Source: Thermoflexia bacterium (GTDB lineage Bacteria; Chloroflexota; Anaerolineae; B4-G1; SLSP01). From it: a stretch of 6,642 nt of DNA. The position numbers were made by a program, and so were the translations under genes. Shown one piece after another: positions 1-5,787 of this stretch. Positions within the stretch are counted from its first letter, which is position 1, and every line of letters begins with the position of its first letter. Below the pieces are notes generated by a model, which was not told where the DNA came from, did not search any database, and saw only the letters and a program-made list of their open reading frames with translations. The stretch spans positions 1 through 6,642 of the forward strand of contig JAUWHU010000074.1 of NCBI GenBank assembly GCA_030605705.1, written 5' to 3'.

Positions 1-100
1 AAGCCCCCGTCCCCGGGGGCGCCTCGACGAGGAAACTTGCTCAGGGAACGCCCCCGAGACGGGGGCTGGGAGCAGTGTAAGTGTAACTTTTGCCCCAATG
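1..100. repeat. Structured repeat, copy 1 (left end outside the window)
   Basis: This stretch aligns without gaps to 2580-2679, with 10 differences in 100 positions (about 90% identity, counted by eye). The long stem is the same in both copies: 2-11 pairs with 58-67, and 14-21 pairs with 49-56, around a 27-nt loop. The differences fall in the loop and the outer right arm, which suggests the stem is the conserved part. Similarity to copy 2 stops at about position 100, right after CCCCAATG, which I take as the right end of the element. By comparison with copy 2, about 39 bp of the left end lie outside the window. It is non-coding and lies 29 bp before the oxidoreductase start. It could be a MITE-like element or a genome-wide palindromic repeat. 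Confidence 0.8.
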
Positions 101-129
101 CGTAAAAAGTCACGTCCGGCGAGGCATCC

Positions 130-1269
130 ATGAAACAACCCGTCAACGTGGGATTGATCGGCTTCGGCTACATCGGCAAGCTGCACACTCTCGGTTATCG
201 AGGTGTGCAGCTGTGCCTGCCTGATCCGCCGGTGCTGCCCAGACTTCAGGCAGTGCTGCGCCGACACATTGACCCAGACGACACGTCGTGGCGAGAAGCC
301 GGTTACCAGTTGGCGACCGCTGATCCCGACACGTTTTTCGCGCAGCCCCTCGACATCGTTGACATCTGCACGCCCAATTTCCAGCACCGCGAGTCAGCAC
401 AGCGCGCTATCGCCGCCGGTATGGCTGTTTACTGTGAGAAGCCACTGGCTCACACCCTGGCGGATGCGCGCGCCCTGGCAGAGCTCGCCGCCAAAACCCA
501 CACTCTCACGCATATAGCCTTTATCCTGCGCTACCTCCCAGCTATCCGTCAGATGAAAGCCCTGCTGGAGCTGGGCGCTATCGGCGACGTGATCAATTTC
601 CGCGCCCGCATGGATCACAGCAGCTACCTCAATCCCAACCGTCCCTTGTCCTGGCGCTTGCAACGCGCGCAATCGGGCGGCGGCGCCTTCATGGACCTGG
701 GCACGCACCTGGTTGACCTGGTACACTATCTGCTGGGCGACGTAGCAACGGTACAAGCCAAAACCCGCACAGTGATCGAGAGTCGCCCGGTCACTGCCGG
801 CAGCAACGAGCGGGGACAGGTGGACGTTGATGATTGGGCACTGGCGCTGCTGACACTCCGTAACGGCGCGGTGGGCACCATCGAAGTCACACGGATGGCT
901 GCCGGCGCGCGCGAGGCCACCAGCTTAGAAATCTACGGACGGCAGGGCACGCTCACCTTCCGCGCCAGCGATCCCTACACAGCTCGACATTTCGACCTCA
1001 AACAGGGCGAATGGCACACCAATCTGGCAAACCTCCCCACCCCGGCAGGTGACCGCCCGCTGTCGCAGATCCTGCCGTCTAGCAAGTACTCCCAGGGCTT
1101 CATGACCGATATGCACATGGCGGCGGCATACGATTTCGTCCTCAACGTCGCGGAAGGTAAACCCTCGCAGCCGGACTTCCAGGCGGGACTCGCGGCGCAA
1201 GAAGTCGTCCAGGCCACATATCAGTCTGCGGACGCCAACGGCGCTGAGGTCACGCTTCTTCCGACGTAG
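130..1269 (+). CDS. Gfo/Idh/MocA-family NAD(P)-dependent oxidoreductase
   Basis: This 379-residue protein is probably a cytoplasmic sugar or polyol dehydrogenase. The N-terminal Rossmann fold shows the dinucleotide-binding motif GFGYIGK at residues 11-17. The family EKP signature is at 103-105, with Lys104 the expected catalytic lysine. The C-terminal substrate domain carries GGGAFMDLGTHLVD at 183-196, with Asp189 and His193 in the usual active-site positions. Length is normal for the family (about 330-400). The ATG at 130 has a GAGG at 121-124 with 5-nt spacing. The stop codon TAG lies inside a separate repeat that begins at 1265. The gene follows structured repeat copy 1 and is followed 169 bp later by the SIS-domain gene on the same strand. 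The substrate cannot be read from sequence: family members act on inositols, glucose-fructose, sugar nucleotides and sugar phosphates. The PTS genes downstream make a sugar or sugar-phosphate derivative plausible (inference). Confidence 0.93.
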   Translation: MKQPVNVGLIGFGYIGKLHTLGYRGVQLCLPDPPVLPRLQAVLRRHIDPDDTSWREAGYQLATADPDTFFAQPLDIVDICTPNFQHRESAQRAIAAGMAVYCEKPLAHTLADARALAELAAKTHTLTHIAFILRYLPAIRQMKALLELGAIGDVINFRARMDHSSYLNPNRPLSWRLQRAQSGGGAFMDLGTHLVDLVHYLLGDVATVQAKTRTVIESRPVTAGSNERGQVDVDDWALALLTLRNGAVGTIEVTRMAAGAREATSLEIYGRQGTLTFRASDPYTARHFDLKQGEWHTNLANLPTPAGDRPLSQILPSSKYSQGFMTDMHMAAAYDFVLNVAEGKPSQPDFQAGLAAQEVVQATYQSADANGAEVTLLPT

Positions 1270-1323
1270 GGGCGTACCCTTGTGGTCGCCCGCAAACGGG
1301 CAGGGACAAGCCCTGCCCCTACG
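1265..1323. repeat. Intergenic hairpin repeat with 9-bp perfect terminal inverted repeats
   Basis: The ends are CGTAGGGGC (1265-1273) and GCCCCTACG (1315-1323), perfect reverse complements. Inside are two hairpins. At 1270-1291, GGGCG plus ACC pairs with GGT plus CGCCC across one bulged base. At 1298-1318, GGGCAGGG pairs with CCCTGCCC around the loop ACAAG. The left terminal repeat contains the TAG stop of the oxidoreductase. The pattern resembles interspersed repeats I remember from Chloroflexota and some cyanobacterial genomes, which I cannot check here. No T-tract follows, so it is not a classical intrinsic terminator, although it could stall polymerase or protect a 3' end. Confidence 0.75.
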
Positions 1324-1438
1324 ATACTCATATAAATGTAAGGATAACCGCGAAGTCGCTGAAACGCTGAGCCACACTCAGTCACCATTCACCCGTCACC
1401 AACTTATTTTCGAAGCAGCTGCGAGGAAAAGAAGTAAC

Positions 1439-2476
1439 ATGAGCTTACGTGATGAGATTCTAGAGCAACCGCTCACTCTTCAACGTATCATTGACCGGCA
1501 GTGGTACCACATTGCGCAGATCGCGGAACAAATCCAGCGTCGGGAGATCGAGTACATCTTCCTGACCGCGCGCGGCACCTCGGATCACGCCGGGCTGTAC
1601 GCCAAGTATCTGTGGGGCGCGTACAATCGCCTCCCCATTGCCCTGGCTGCGCCGTCCTTGTTTAGCATCTACGAACGCCCGCCGACGTTAAAACGCGCGC
1701 TCGTGCTGGGAATCTCACAATCAGGCCAATCCCCAGACATCGTCAGCGTGGTACGGGAAGGCCGGCAACAGGGTTGCCCTACGCTCGCCATCACCAACGA
1801 TCGCAATTCGCCTTTGGCCGCGACCAGCGACTGGACCATTGACATTGAAGTCGGAGCAGAAAAAGCGGTCGCTGCCACCAAATCCTACACGGGGCAGCTC
1901 ATGGCGATCGCGTTGCTCTCTGTGGCTCTATCCGGCAATCTGGAGCGACTGGACGTACTCCGGCAGGCGCCGGCTTGGGTTCAGAGCGTCCTGGCCCAGG
2001 AAGACAACATCGCGCGCATTGCAGAACGATACCGCTACATGCAGCAATCAATCATCATTGGGCGCGGGTTCAACTACGCCACCGCGTTCGAATTCGCGCT
2101 CAAGTTGAAGGAGCTCACTTACACCGTTGCTATGCCGTACTCCTCCGCAGATTTCCGGCACGGCCCCATCGCTATCGTCGCGCAAGGCTTCCCGGTGTTC
2201 GCCGTCACACCGGGAGGAGCGGTCTTCCCAGATCTGCTGGCGCTGCTGACAACTCTCAAGCAGGAGCACCGCGTGGAACTGCTGGTCATCTCCGATGAAG
2301 AGGCGGCGCTCGAGCTGGCCGATCGCGGGATGCAGCTCCCGGCCGGGATGCCGGAATGGGTCACGCCGCTGGTCAGCATCGTGCCGGCGCAATTGTTCTG
2401 CTACTATCTCACACGCGCCAAAGGATTTGACACCGAGGCTCCAAGAGGCTTGCACAAAGTCACCCGGACGCAATAA
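1439..2476 (+). CDS. SIS-domain sugar-phosphate isomerase/deaminase (GlmS isomerase-domain type; NagB-II, AgaS or FrlB-like)
   Basis: This 345-residue protein has two SIS domains and corresponds to the isomerase half of GlmS without the glutaminase domain. In SIS 1, RGTSDHAG is at 45-52, SQSGQSPD at 93-100 and the AATKSYTGQ segment at 145-153. In SIS 2, GRG is at 208-210, LKLKE at 221-225 and RHGPIA at 240-245. The C-terminal PRGLHKV is at 335-341. By alignment from memory, Lys222, Glu225, His241 and Lys340 match the GlmS residues that open the ring and isomerise the sugar phosphate. The active site therefore looks intact. Proteins of this form deaminate glucosamine-6-P (NagB-II) or galactosamine-6-P (AgaS), or cleave fructosamine-6-P (FrlB). 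Which of these applies is open. An in-frame start exists at 1280, but its 53 extra codons run through the repeat at 1265-1323 and have no SIS homology. The ATG at 1439 follows GAGGA at 1423-1427 and begins a normal-length protein. Confidence 0.9.
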   Translation: MSLRDEILEQPLTLQRIIDRQWYHIAQIAEQIQRREIEYIFLTARGTSDHAGLYAKYLWGAYNRLPIALAAPSLFSIYERPPTLKRALVLGISQSGQSPDIVSVVREGRQQGCPTLAITNDRNSPLAATSDWTIDIEVGAEKAVAATKSYTGQLMAIALLSVALSGNLERLDVLRQAPAWVQSVLAQEDNIARIAERYRYMQQSIIIGRGFNYATAFEFALKLKELTYTVAMPYSSADFRHGPIAIVAQGFPVFAVTPGGAVFPDLLALLTTLKQEHRVELLVISDEEAALELADRGMQLPAGMPEWVTPLVSIVPAQLFCYYLTRAKGFDTEAPRGLHKVTRTQ

Positions 2477-2490
2477 TTCCACAATTCCAC
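2475..2490. repeat. Tandem 8-bp direct repeat AATTCCAC x2
   Basis: AATTCCAC occurs twice back to back (2475-2482 and 2483-2490), starting inside the TAA stop of the SIS gene. It is probably a small slippage duplication. No function is evident. Confidence 0.6.
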
Positions 2491-2494
2491 GACC

Positions 2495-2529
2495 GGTTCA
2501 CTTTTCAACTGGAAATGGTTCACCTTTCA
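2495..2529. promoter_or_regulatory. Two direct GGTTCAC(T/C)TTTCA sites, candidate regulator binding sites
   Basis: GGTTCACTTTTCA (2495-2507) and GGTTCACCTTTCA (2517-2529) differ at one base and are 22 bp apart, about two helical turns. The first, read as GTTCACTTTTCAAC (2496-2509), differs at one base from the perfect palindrome at 2689-2702 near the PTS promoter. I infer they belong to the same regulator, perhaps the SorC-family protein encoded at 4432. They are now separated from the promoter by the inserted element at 2541-2679. They could instead be relics of a duplication. Confidence 0.45.
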
Positions 2530-2530
2530 G

Positions 2531-2689
2531 CCTTAAATAGCACTGTGGTAAAAGTGACGCATCTGCTCCCAAAAGCTCTAAGCCCCCGTCCCCGGGGGCG
2601 GGTTAACGAGGAAACTGGCCCAGGGGACGCCCCCGAGACGGGGGCTGGGAGCAGTGTGAGTGCGACTTTTGCCCCAATGCCTTAAACAG
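2531..2689. repeat. Candidate target-site duplication CCTTAAATAG / CCTTAAACAG
   Basis: CCTTAAATAG (2531-2540) and CCTTAAACAG (2680-2689) match at 9 of 10 positions and directly abut the two ends of the inverted-repeat element at 2541-2679. This is the footprint expected from transposition with a roughly 9-10 bp target duplication followed by one substitution. Copy 1 is followed by CGTAAAAAG (101-109); its left flank is outside the window, so the duplication cannot be tested there. Confidence 0.55.
2541..2679. mobile_element. 139-bp MITE-like inverted-repeat element (structured repeat, copy 2)
   Basis: The termini are imperfect inverted repeats. CACTGTGGTAAAAGT (2541-2555) matches the reverse complement of 2665-2679 at 12 of 15 positions. 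Homology continues inward to CTGCTCCC (2563-2570), opposite GGGAGCAG (2647-2654). The core is a GC-rich stem: 2581-2590 pairs with 2637-2646 and 2593-2600 with 2628-2635, around a 27-nt loop. The core can instead fold as two short hairpins, GCCCCC/GGGGGC at 2582-2599 and at 2629-2645. It has no coding capacity and its right 100 bp recur at 1-100. Flanking direct repeats and terminal inverted repeats fit a non-autonomous transposon. A REP-like or structured-RNA repeat is the alternative. It lies about 50 bp upstream of the -35 box of the PTS promoter. Confidence 0.7.
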
Positions 2690-2703
2690 TTCACTTTTGA
2701 ACT
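2688..2703. promoter_or_regulatory. Perfect palindromic operator candidate AGTTCA-N4-TGAACT
   Basis: AGTTCA (2688-2693) and TGAACT (2698-2703) are perfect 6-bp arms around CTTT. The centre lies about 33 bp upstream of the -35 hexamer, near -68 relative to the predicted start. That position suits an activator or a distal operator. Related but imperfect sites occur at 2495-2529. The SorC-family regulator encoded downstream is the natural candidate ligand (inference from proximity). Confidence 0.55.
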
Positions 2704-2728
2704 TTAACTGACACGGTTTATTTCCCTA

Positions 2729-2757
2729 TTGACAACCCTATTATTTTGTGATAGAAT
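2729..2757 (+). promoter_or_regulatory. Sigma-70-type promoter of the PTS operon
   Basis: A consensus -35 TTGACA (2729-2734) and a -10 TAGAAT (2752-2757) are separated by exactly 17 bp, with an extended -10 TG at 2749-2750. The surrounding DNA is AT-rich, unlike the GC-rich neighbours. Transcription would start at about 2763-2765, giving a leader of about 160 nt before the EIIC start codon. No comparable promoter was seen before the oxidoreductase or the SIS gene. Confidence 0.8.
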
Positions 2758-2780
2758 GAAAATAGTTTCACGATATGAAA
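2757..2780. promoter_or_regulatory. Operator cluster overlapping the transcription start (TGAAA / TTTCA / TGAAA)
   Basis: TGAAA (2757-2761) and TTTCA (2766-2770) form a perfect inverted repeat with a 4-bp spacer. The same TTTCA pairs with TGAAA (2776-2780) in the opposite sense with a 5-bp spacer. The cluster begins at the last base of the -10 box and covers the predicted start point, where binding would repress. The half-site resembles the TGAAC arm of the palindrome at 2688-2703. Three alternating half-sites suit a tetrameric regulator, as SorC-family proteins often are. Which regulator binds is inferred. Confidence 0.5.
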
Positions 2781-2925
2781 GAACTTGCGGATATCTTCAT
2801 CTGTAAGCTGGCGTGTTATAGCATAAAAGGAGGTGACAGACTCAAAAGAGTACAGCATCCTGCACGAAAGTTGTCCTTTTTATCAACCAGTATTGTACAC
2901 ATATCTTTAGGGAGGAAAGTAGATC
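2764..2925 (+). other. Long 5' leader of the PTS operon with an orphan Shine-Dalgarno sequence
   Basis: The roughly 160-nt untranslated leader contains a strong ribosome-binding sequence, AGGAGGTGA (2828-2836 region), with no ATG, GTG or TTG at a usable distance after it. AAAAGGA (2825-2831), which includes part of that sequence, is complementary to TCCTTTT (2874-2880), so a stem could mask it. A small hairpin, ACTC-AAAA-GAGT (2840-2851), lies between. The actual EIIC ribosome-binding site is GGGAGG at 2910-2915. I recognise no known riboswitch class. An open frame from the ATG at 2775 overlaps the EIIC gene, has no ribosome-binding site and is not called. Confidence 0.4.
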
Positions 2926-4350
2926 ATGGACGGATTGTTAGCTGCTATCAATTGGTTACAAGGGCTAGGGCCAACCGTGTTGTTGCCCATCGTCATCTTC
3001 ATCATCGGCTTGATCCTCGGAGCTAAAGCGGGACGCGCCTTTCGTTCGGCGCTGACCATCGGCATCGCTTTCGTGGGTGTCAACCTGGTGATCGGCCTGC
3101 TGTGCGGCAATCTAGGTGGAGCTGCGCAAGCAATGGTGGAACGCCTGGGAGTCTCGCTGGACGTGGTAGACGTGGGATGGCCGGCTTCTGCCGCCATCGC
3201 GTTTGGAGGGACGGTCGGCGTATGGATCATCCCCGTCTCGATCTTGGTCAACATCCTCATGTTGCTCATCCGAGGCACCAAGACGCTTAATGTAGATATC
3301 TGGAACTTCTGGCACTTTGCTTTCACCGGCTCCCTGGTCTATGCCATCTCCAATAGCCTGGCATTGGCCCTGGCGACCGCCGCGCTGAACGCTGCTATCG
3401 CGCTCTTCTTGGCCGACTGGACGGCTCCCGGCGTGCAAGACTTCTACGGTGTGCCGGACATCTCCATTCCACACGGCTTCTCCGCCGCCTACGTACCTAT
3501 CGCCATTCCCCTCAACAAACTCCTCGATAAAATCCCCGGTCTGAATACCCTGGACGCAGACCCGGAGACGATTCAAAAGCGCTATGGCGTGTTAGGAGAA
3601 CCCATCGTCATAGGTTTGGTCATTGGTCTTCTTTTGGGCTGCCTGGCCTGGCTGGGCGACACCTCGGTGGGTAACTTCGGGGTGCAGTTGCAGAAGATTT
3701 TAGGCCTGGGCATCAACCTCGGCGCGGTGATGTTGCTGATGCCGCGCATGGTCGCCATCCTGATGGAGGGACTGATCCCCATCTCCGAATCTGCCCGTGA
3801 ATTCATGCAACGCCGTTTCAAGGGCGGTGAATTCTACATCGGCCTGGATTCCGCCATCCTCATCGGTCATCCCGCCGCTATTGCCACCTCGCTGATACTG
3901 GTCCCCGTCACCATTCTTCTCGCTATCGCGATGAGTGCGCTACGGCTTAACCGCGTCCTCCCCTTCGGCGACCTGGCGACTATTCCCTTCATGGTGGCGA
4001 TGATCGCCCCCATCACGCGGGGTAACATCGTCCGGGGTGTGATTATCGGCACCGTGGTGATCTTCATCGGGCTGATGATCGCTACCGGCATCGCGCCACT
4101 GCACACCGCTGCGGCCCTTGATGCCCAGTTTGCAATACCTGAGAACACAACCCAGATCAGCAGCATCTGCGACGGGGCCAACCCGCTGACCTGGCTGTTG
4201 CTGACCTTCGGGCAACTGGGCGGCTGGATCGGCTGGGGCATCGCGGTGATAATCTTCGGCGTGATCCTGTACCTTTATAAACAGAATGAATCCGCATGGG
4301 AGATCGCTGCTGGTGGGCCTAAGCCCGAAGGTGGCGAGGTTCAAAGCTAA
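2926..4350 (+). CDS. gatC: PTS permease EIIC, galactitol (GAT) family
   Basis: This 474-residue polytopic inner-membrane protein would transport a polyol or sugar and hand it to EIIB for phosphorylation. It resembles GatC (about 450 residues) and more distantly the ascorbate permease UlaA. Hydrophobic spans lie at about 15-35, 42-61, 88-116, 127-163, 225-245, 257-282, 310-337, 351-363, 368-389 and 421-451. Family-like stretches are NFWHFAFTG (127-135), GEPIVIGLVIG (224-234), GLDSAILIGHPAAIATS (306-322) and TRGNIVRGVIIG (364-375). The C-terminal tail is soluble and lacks a fused EIIA or EIIB domain. The start has GGGAGG at 2910-2915. It is the first gene after the promoter at 2729-2757. Galactitol is the best-known substrate of this family, but the missing tagatose-phosphate genes mean the true substrate may be another polyol or amino-sugar, so the symbol indicates family only. 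Confidence 0.9.
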   Translation: MDGLLAAINWLQGLGPTVLLPIVIFIIGLILGAKAGRAFRSALTIGIAFVGVNLVIGLLCGNLGGAAQAMVERLGVSLDVVDVGWPASAAIAFGGTVGVWIIPVSILVNILMLLIRGTKTLNVDIWNFWHFAFTGSLVYAISNSLALALATAALNAAIALFLADWTAPGVQDFYGVPDISIPHGFSAAYVPIAIPLNKLLDKIPGLNTLDADPETIQKRYGVLGEPIVIGLVIGLLLGCLAWLGDTSVGNFGVQLQKILGLGINLGAVMLLMPRMVAILMEGLIPISESAREFMQRRFKGGEFYIGLDSAILIGHPAAIATSLILVPVTILLAIAMSALRLNRVLPFGDLATIPFMVAMIAPITRGNIVRGVIIGTVVIFIGLMIATGIAPLHTAAALDAQFAIPENTTQISSICDGANPLTWLLLTFGQLGGWIGWGIAVIIFGVILYLYKQNESAWEIAAGGPKPEGGEVQS

Positions 4351-4365
4351 ATAGACGACATCTGA

Positions 4366-4405
4366 GGGCACATGGGACATTCAATCCAGAATGTTCCGTG
4401 TGCCC
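4366..4405 (+). other. 17-bp RNA hairpin between the EIIC and regulator genes
   Basis: The left arm 4366-4382 and right arm 4389-4405 are reverse complements at 15 of 17 positions. The two exceptions (U4373 with G4398, G4376 with U4395) are G-U wobbles, so the RNA stem is fully paired around the 6-nt loop AATCCA. No T-tract follows, so a classical intrinsic terminator is unlikely. A second short hairpin follows, with TTCCCG (4406-4411) against CGGGGA (4417-4422), just before the regulator ribosome-binding region. Possible roles are 3'-end protection of the EIIC message, a processing site that sets unequal expression, or control of regulator translation. Confidence 0.7.
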
Positions 4406-4431
4406 TTCCCGTAAATCGGGGACAGGATAAC

Positions 4432-5385
4432 ATGGCTGAACGCAAAGAAGTCTTAGCCCAAGTAGCAAGCATGTATTACGAGGCCAATCTGATGCAGAGC
4501 GAGATCGCGAAACGACTCGACGCCTCGCCCTCTACCATCTCGCGCTTGCTTCAAGAGGCACGGGATGTTGGCATCGTAGAGATCACCATTCATTACCCCT
4601 GGAAAAGCAGTGCTGAACTCGAAGAACAAATTGCAAGCCGTTTCGATTTACGTCACGTGAAGGTACTGATCAGCCGGGGGCAACCTTACCCGCAAATGTT
4701 GCAGGGGCTGGGGGTTCTGGCTGCCCGGTATCTGGAGAGCATATTAGCTGCAGGGATGACGCTCGGCATTTCCTGGGGGACCGCTCTCCATTGCACGGTC
4801 AAAGCACTGCGACCGGCGCGCCGGTTTCCCATCATGGTTGTTCAAATAATCGGGGCAGTGGACACGAGCGATCCCATGATTGATGGGCCCGACCTGGCCC
4901 GGCAGTTAGCCAACCTCTATGGAGGGGAATACCGGTACCTCTACGCGCCACTGATCGTCGCCGACCCTCACACGAAAGAAGTTCTGCTCCAGCAGGATCA
5001 GATCCGTCAGGTGCTGGAGGTAGCGCGACAGGCGGACGTGGCACTGGTCGGCATCGGGTCACCGGTACCGGAAGTGTCCAGCCTGCTGCGCGCCGGTTAC
5101 CTCACGCGAGAGATGCTCCCCCAGCTGCAAAAACGAGGAGTTGTCGGAGATGTCTGCGCGCGGCACTATGACATCCACGGGCAGATCGCGGATATCGAGT
5201 TGAACCAACGTGTGGTAGGCATTGAATTAGAGGACTTACATCACATTGAGCAAGTCATCGGCGTTGCCGGGGGCGCGGCCAAAGCGGAAGCCATCTTGGG
5301 CGCGTTACGCGGTCATCACGTGAATGTCTTGATCACCGACGATACGGCTGCGGAAAAGATACTCGCCTTAGATGAGGAACAGTGA
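4432..5385 (+). CDS. SorC/DeoR-type (sugar-binding domain) transcriptional regulator
   Basis: This 317-residue cytoplasmic DNA-binding protein probably controls this operon in response to a phosphorylated sugar. The N-terminal helix-turn-helix spans about residues 14-45 (MYYEANLMQSEIAKRL, then SPSTISRLLQEAR). The rest is the SorC sugar-phosphate-binding domain. GISWGTAL is at 112-119, LVGIGSPVP at 205-213, GDVCARHYDIHG at 239-250 and AGGAAKAEAILGAL at 279-292, followed by NVLITDD at 298-304. Length matches the family (about 310-325). I chose the ATG at 4432, preceded by AGGA at 4424-4427, because the protein then begins as family members do. An in-frame ATG at 4372 would add 20 unrelated residues and lies inside the hairpin at 4366-4405. 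The gene sits 81 bp after EIIC and 30 bp before the cupin. Likely targets are the palindromes at 2688-2703 and 2757-2780. Confidence 0.92.
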   Translation: MAERKEVLAQVASMYYEANLMQSEIAKRLDASPSTISRLLQEARDVGIVEITIHYPWKSSAELEEQIASRFDLRHVKVLISRGQPYPQMLQGLGVLAARYLESILAAGMTLGISWGTALHCTVKALRPARRFPIMVVQIIGAVDTSDPMIDGPDLARQLANLYGGEYRYLYAPLIVADPHTKEVLLQQDQIRQVLEVARQADVALVGIGSPVPEVSSLLRAGYLTREMLPQLQKRGVVGDVCARHYDIHGQIADIELNQRVVGIELEDLHHIEQVIGVAGGAAKAEAILGALRGHHVNVLITDDTAAEKILALDEEQ

Positions 5386-5415
5386 AAAGAGGTATTGCGG
5401 CAAATTGGAGCCAAC

Positions 5416-5787
5416 ATGGGAGTGATTCATCGTTTCACAGGGAATGAGGCCGCCCTTGACTGGGAAGGCGCGCCGGAGAAAGTTGTAGCTGCTGCCGTCG
5501 CCAGGGGCGTGACGGGGAAAGTGCTCGTAGGCCCAAAGGACAACGCGCCGAACTTCCGCATCCGCTATTTCCGCATAGCACCGGGAGGGTATTCGACATT
5601 GGAACGGCATCCCCACGATCATGGCGTGTTCATCCTGCACGGGAAGGCGCGCATACGATTGGGCTCGGATGAAGTCGAGGCCGGCCCGATGGATGTGGTT
5701 TACGTTCCGGGCAACGAACTTCACCAATTTCAGGCGTTAGGAGAGGAACCTTTAGGTTTCCTCTGCGTGATTCCGGCAAAGAAGTAG
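5416..5787 (+). CDS. Small single-domain cupin protein
   Basis: This 123-residue protein is probably cytoplasmic and carries one cupin beta-barrel. Cupin motif 1 is at about 57-76: GGYSTLERHPHDHG, with His65, His67 and His69. Motif 2 is at about 90-105: PGNELHQFQ, with His103. His65, His67 and His103 would bind a divalent metal. The glutamate common three residues after the HxH pair is Gly70 here, so the metal site may use His69 or only three ligands. Similar small cupins are sugar isomerases, KdgF-like ring-openers, dioxygenases or sugar-binding proteins. Linkage to PTS genes favours a sugar-phosphate role, which is inference. I chose the ATG at 5416 (TTGGAG at 5405-5410). A TTG at 5395 is in frame and follows GAGG at 5389-5392, but the spacing is very short. 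The stop TAG overlaps the ribosome-binding site of the next gene. Confidence 0.85.
   Translation: MGVIHRFTGNEAALDWEGAPEKVVAAAVARGVTGKVLVGPKDNAPNFRIRYFRIAPGGYSTLERHPHDHGVFILHGKARIRLGSDEVEAGPMDVVYVPGNELHQFQALGEEPLGFLCVIPAKK

Noticed and set aside
143..1377. Long minus-strand and alternate-frame open frames over the oxidoreductase, with similar ones over all other genes
   Set aside because: They are shadows of strongly supported + strand genes in GC-rich DNA, with no recognisable domains or ribosome-binding sites.
1371..1400. Short repeats of TCACC
   Set aside because: Three irregularly spaced 5-mers are too short and degenerate to be an array or a binding-site set.
1280..1438. 53-codon N-terminal extension of the SIS protein
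   Set aside because: It reads through the hairpin repeat at 1265-1323 and low-information intergenic DNA and has no SIS-family similarity. The ATG at 1439 gives the normal length.
1324..1438. Possible promoter (TATAAA at 1331-1336) before the SIS gene
   Set aside because: No -35-like hexamer lies at 16-18 bp spacing. Read-through from the oxidoreductase is as likely.
2581..2660. Rho-independent terminator after the SIS gene
   Set aside because: The stem is strong but the following bases (GGGAGCAG) contain no T-tract, and the same structure occurs upstream of the oxidoreductase as a repeat.
2775..3026. 83-codon open frame in the PTS leader
   Set aside because: It has no ribosome-binding site, overlaps the EIIC gene by 100 bp in another frame and has no recognisable domain.
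4372..4431. 20-codon N-terminal extension of the SorC-family regulator
   Set aside because: It lies within the 17-bp hairpin and does not resemble the family N-terminus. Met at 4432 starts a typical protein, although GAGGG at 4364-4368 precedes 4372 at short spacing.
5395..5415. TTG start for the cupin
   Set aside because: The spacing to GAGG is only 2 nt and the seven added residues look non-homologous. The ATG at 5416 has better spacing.
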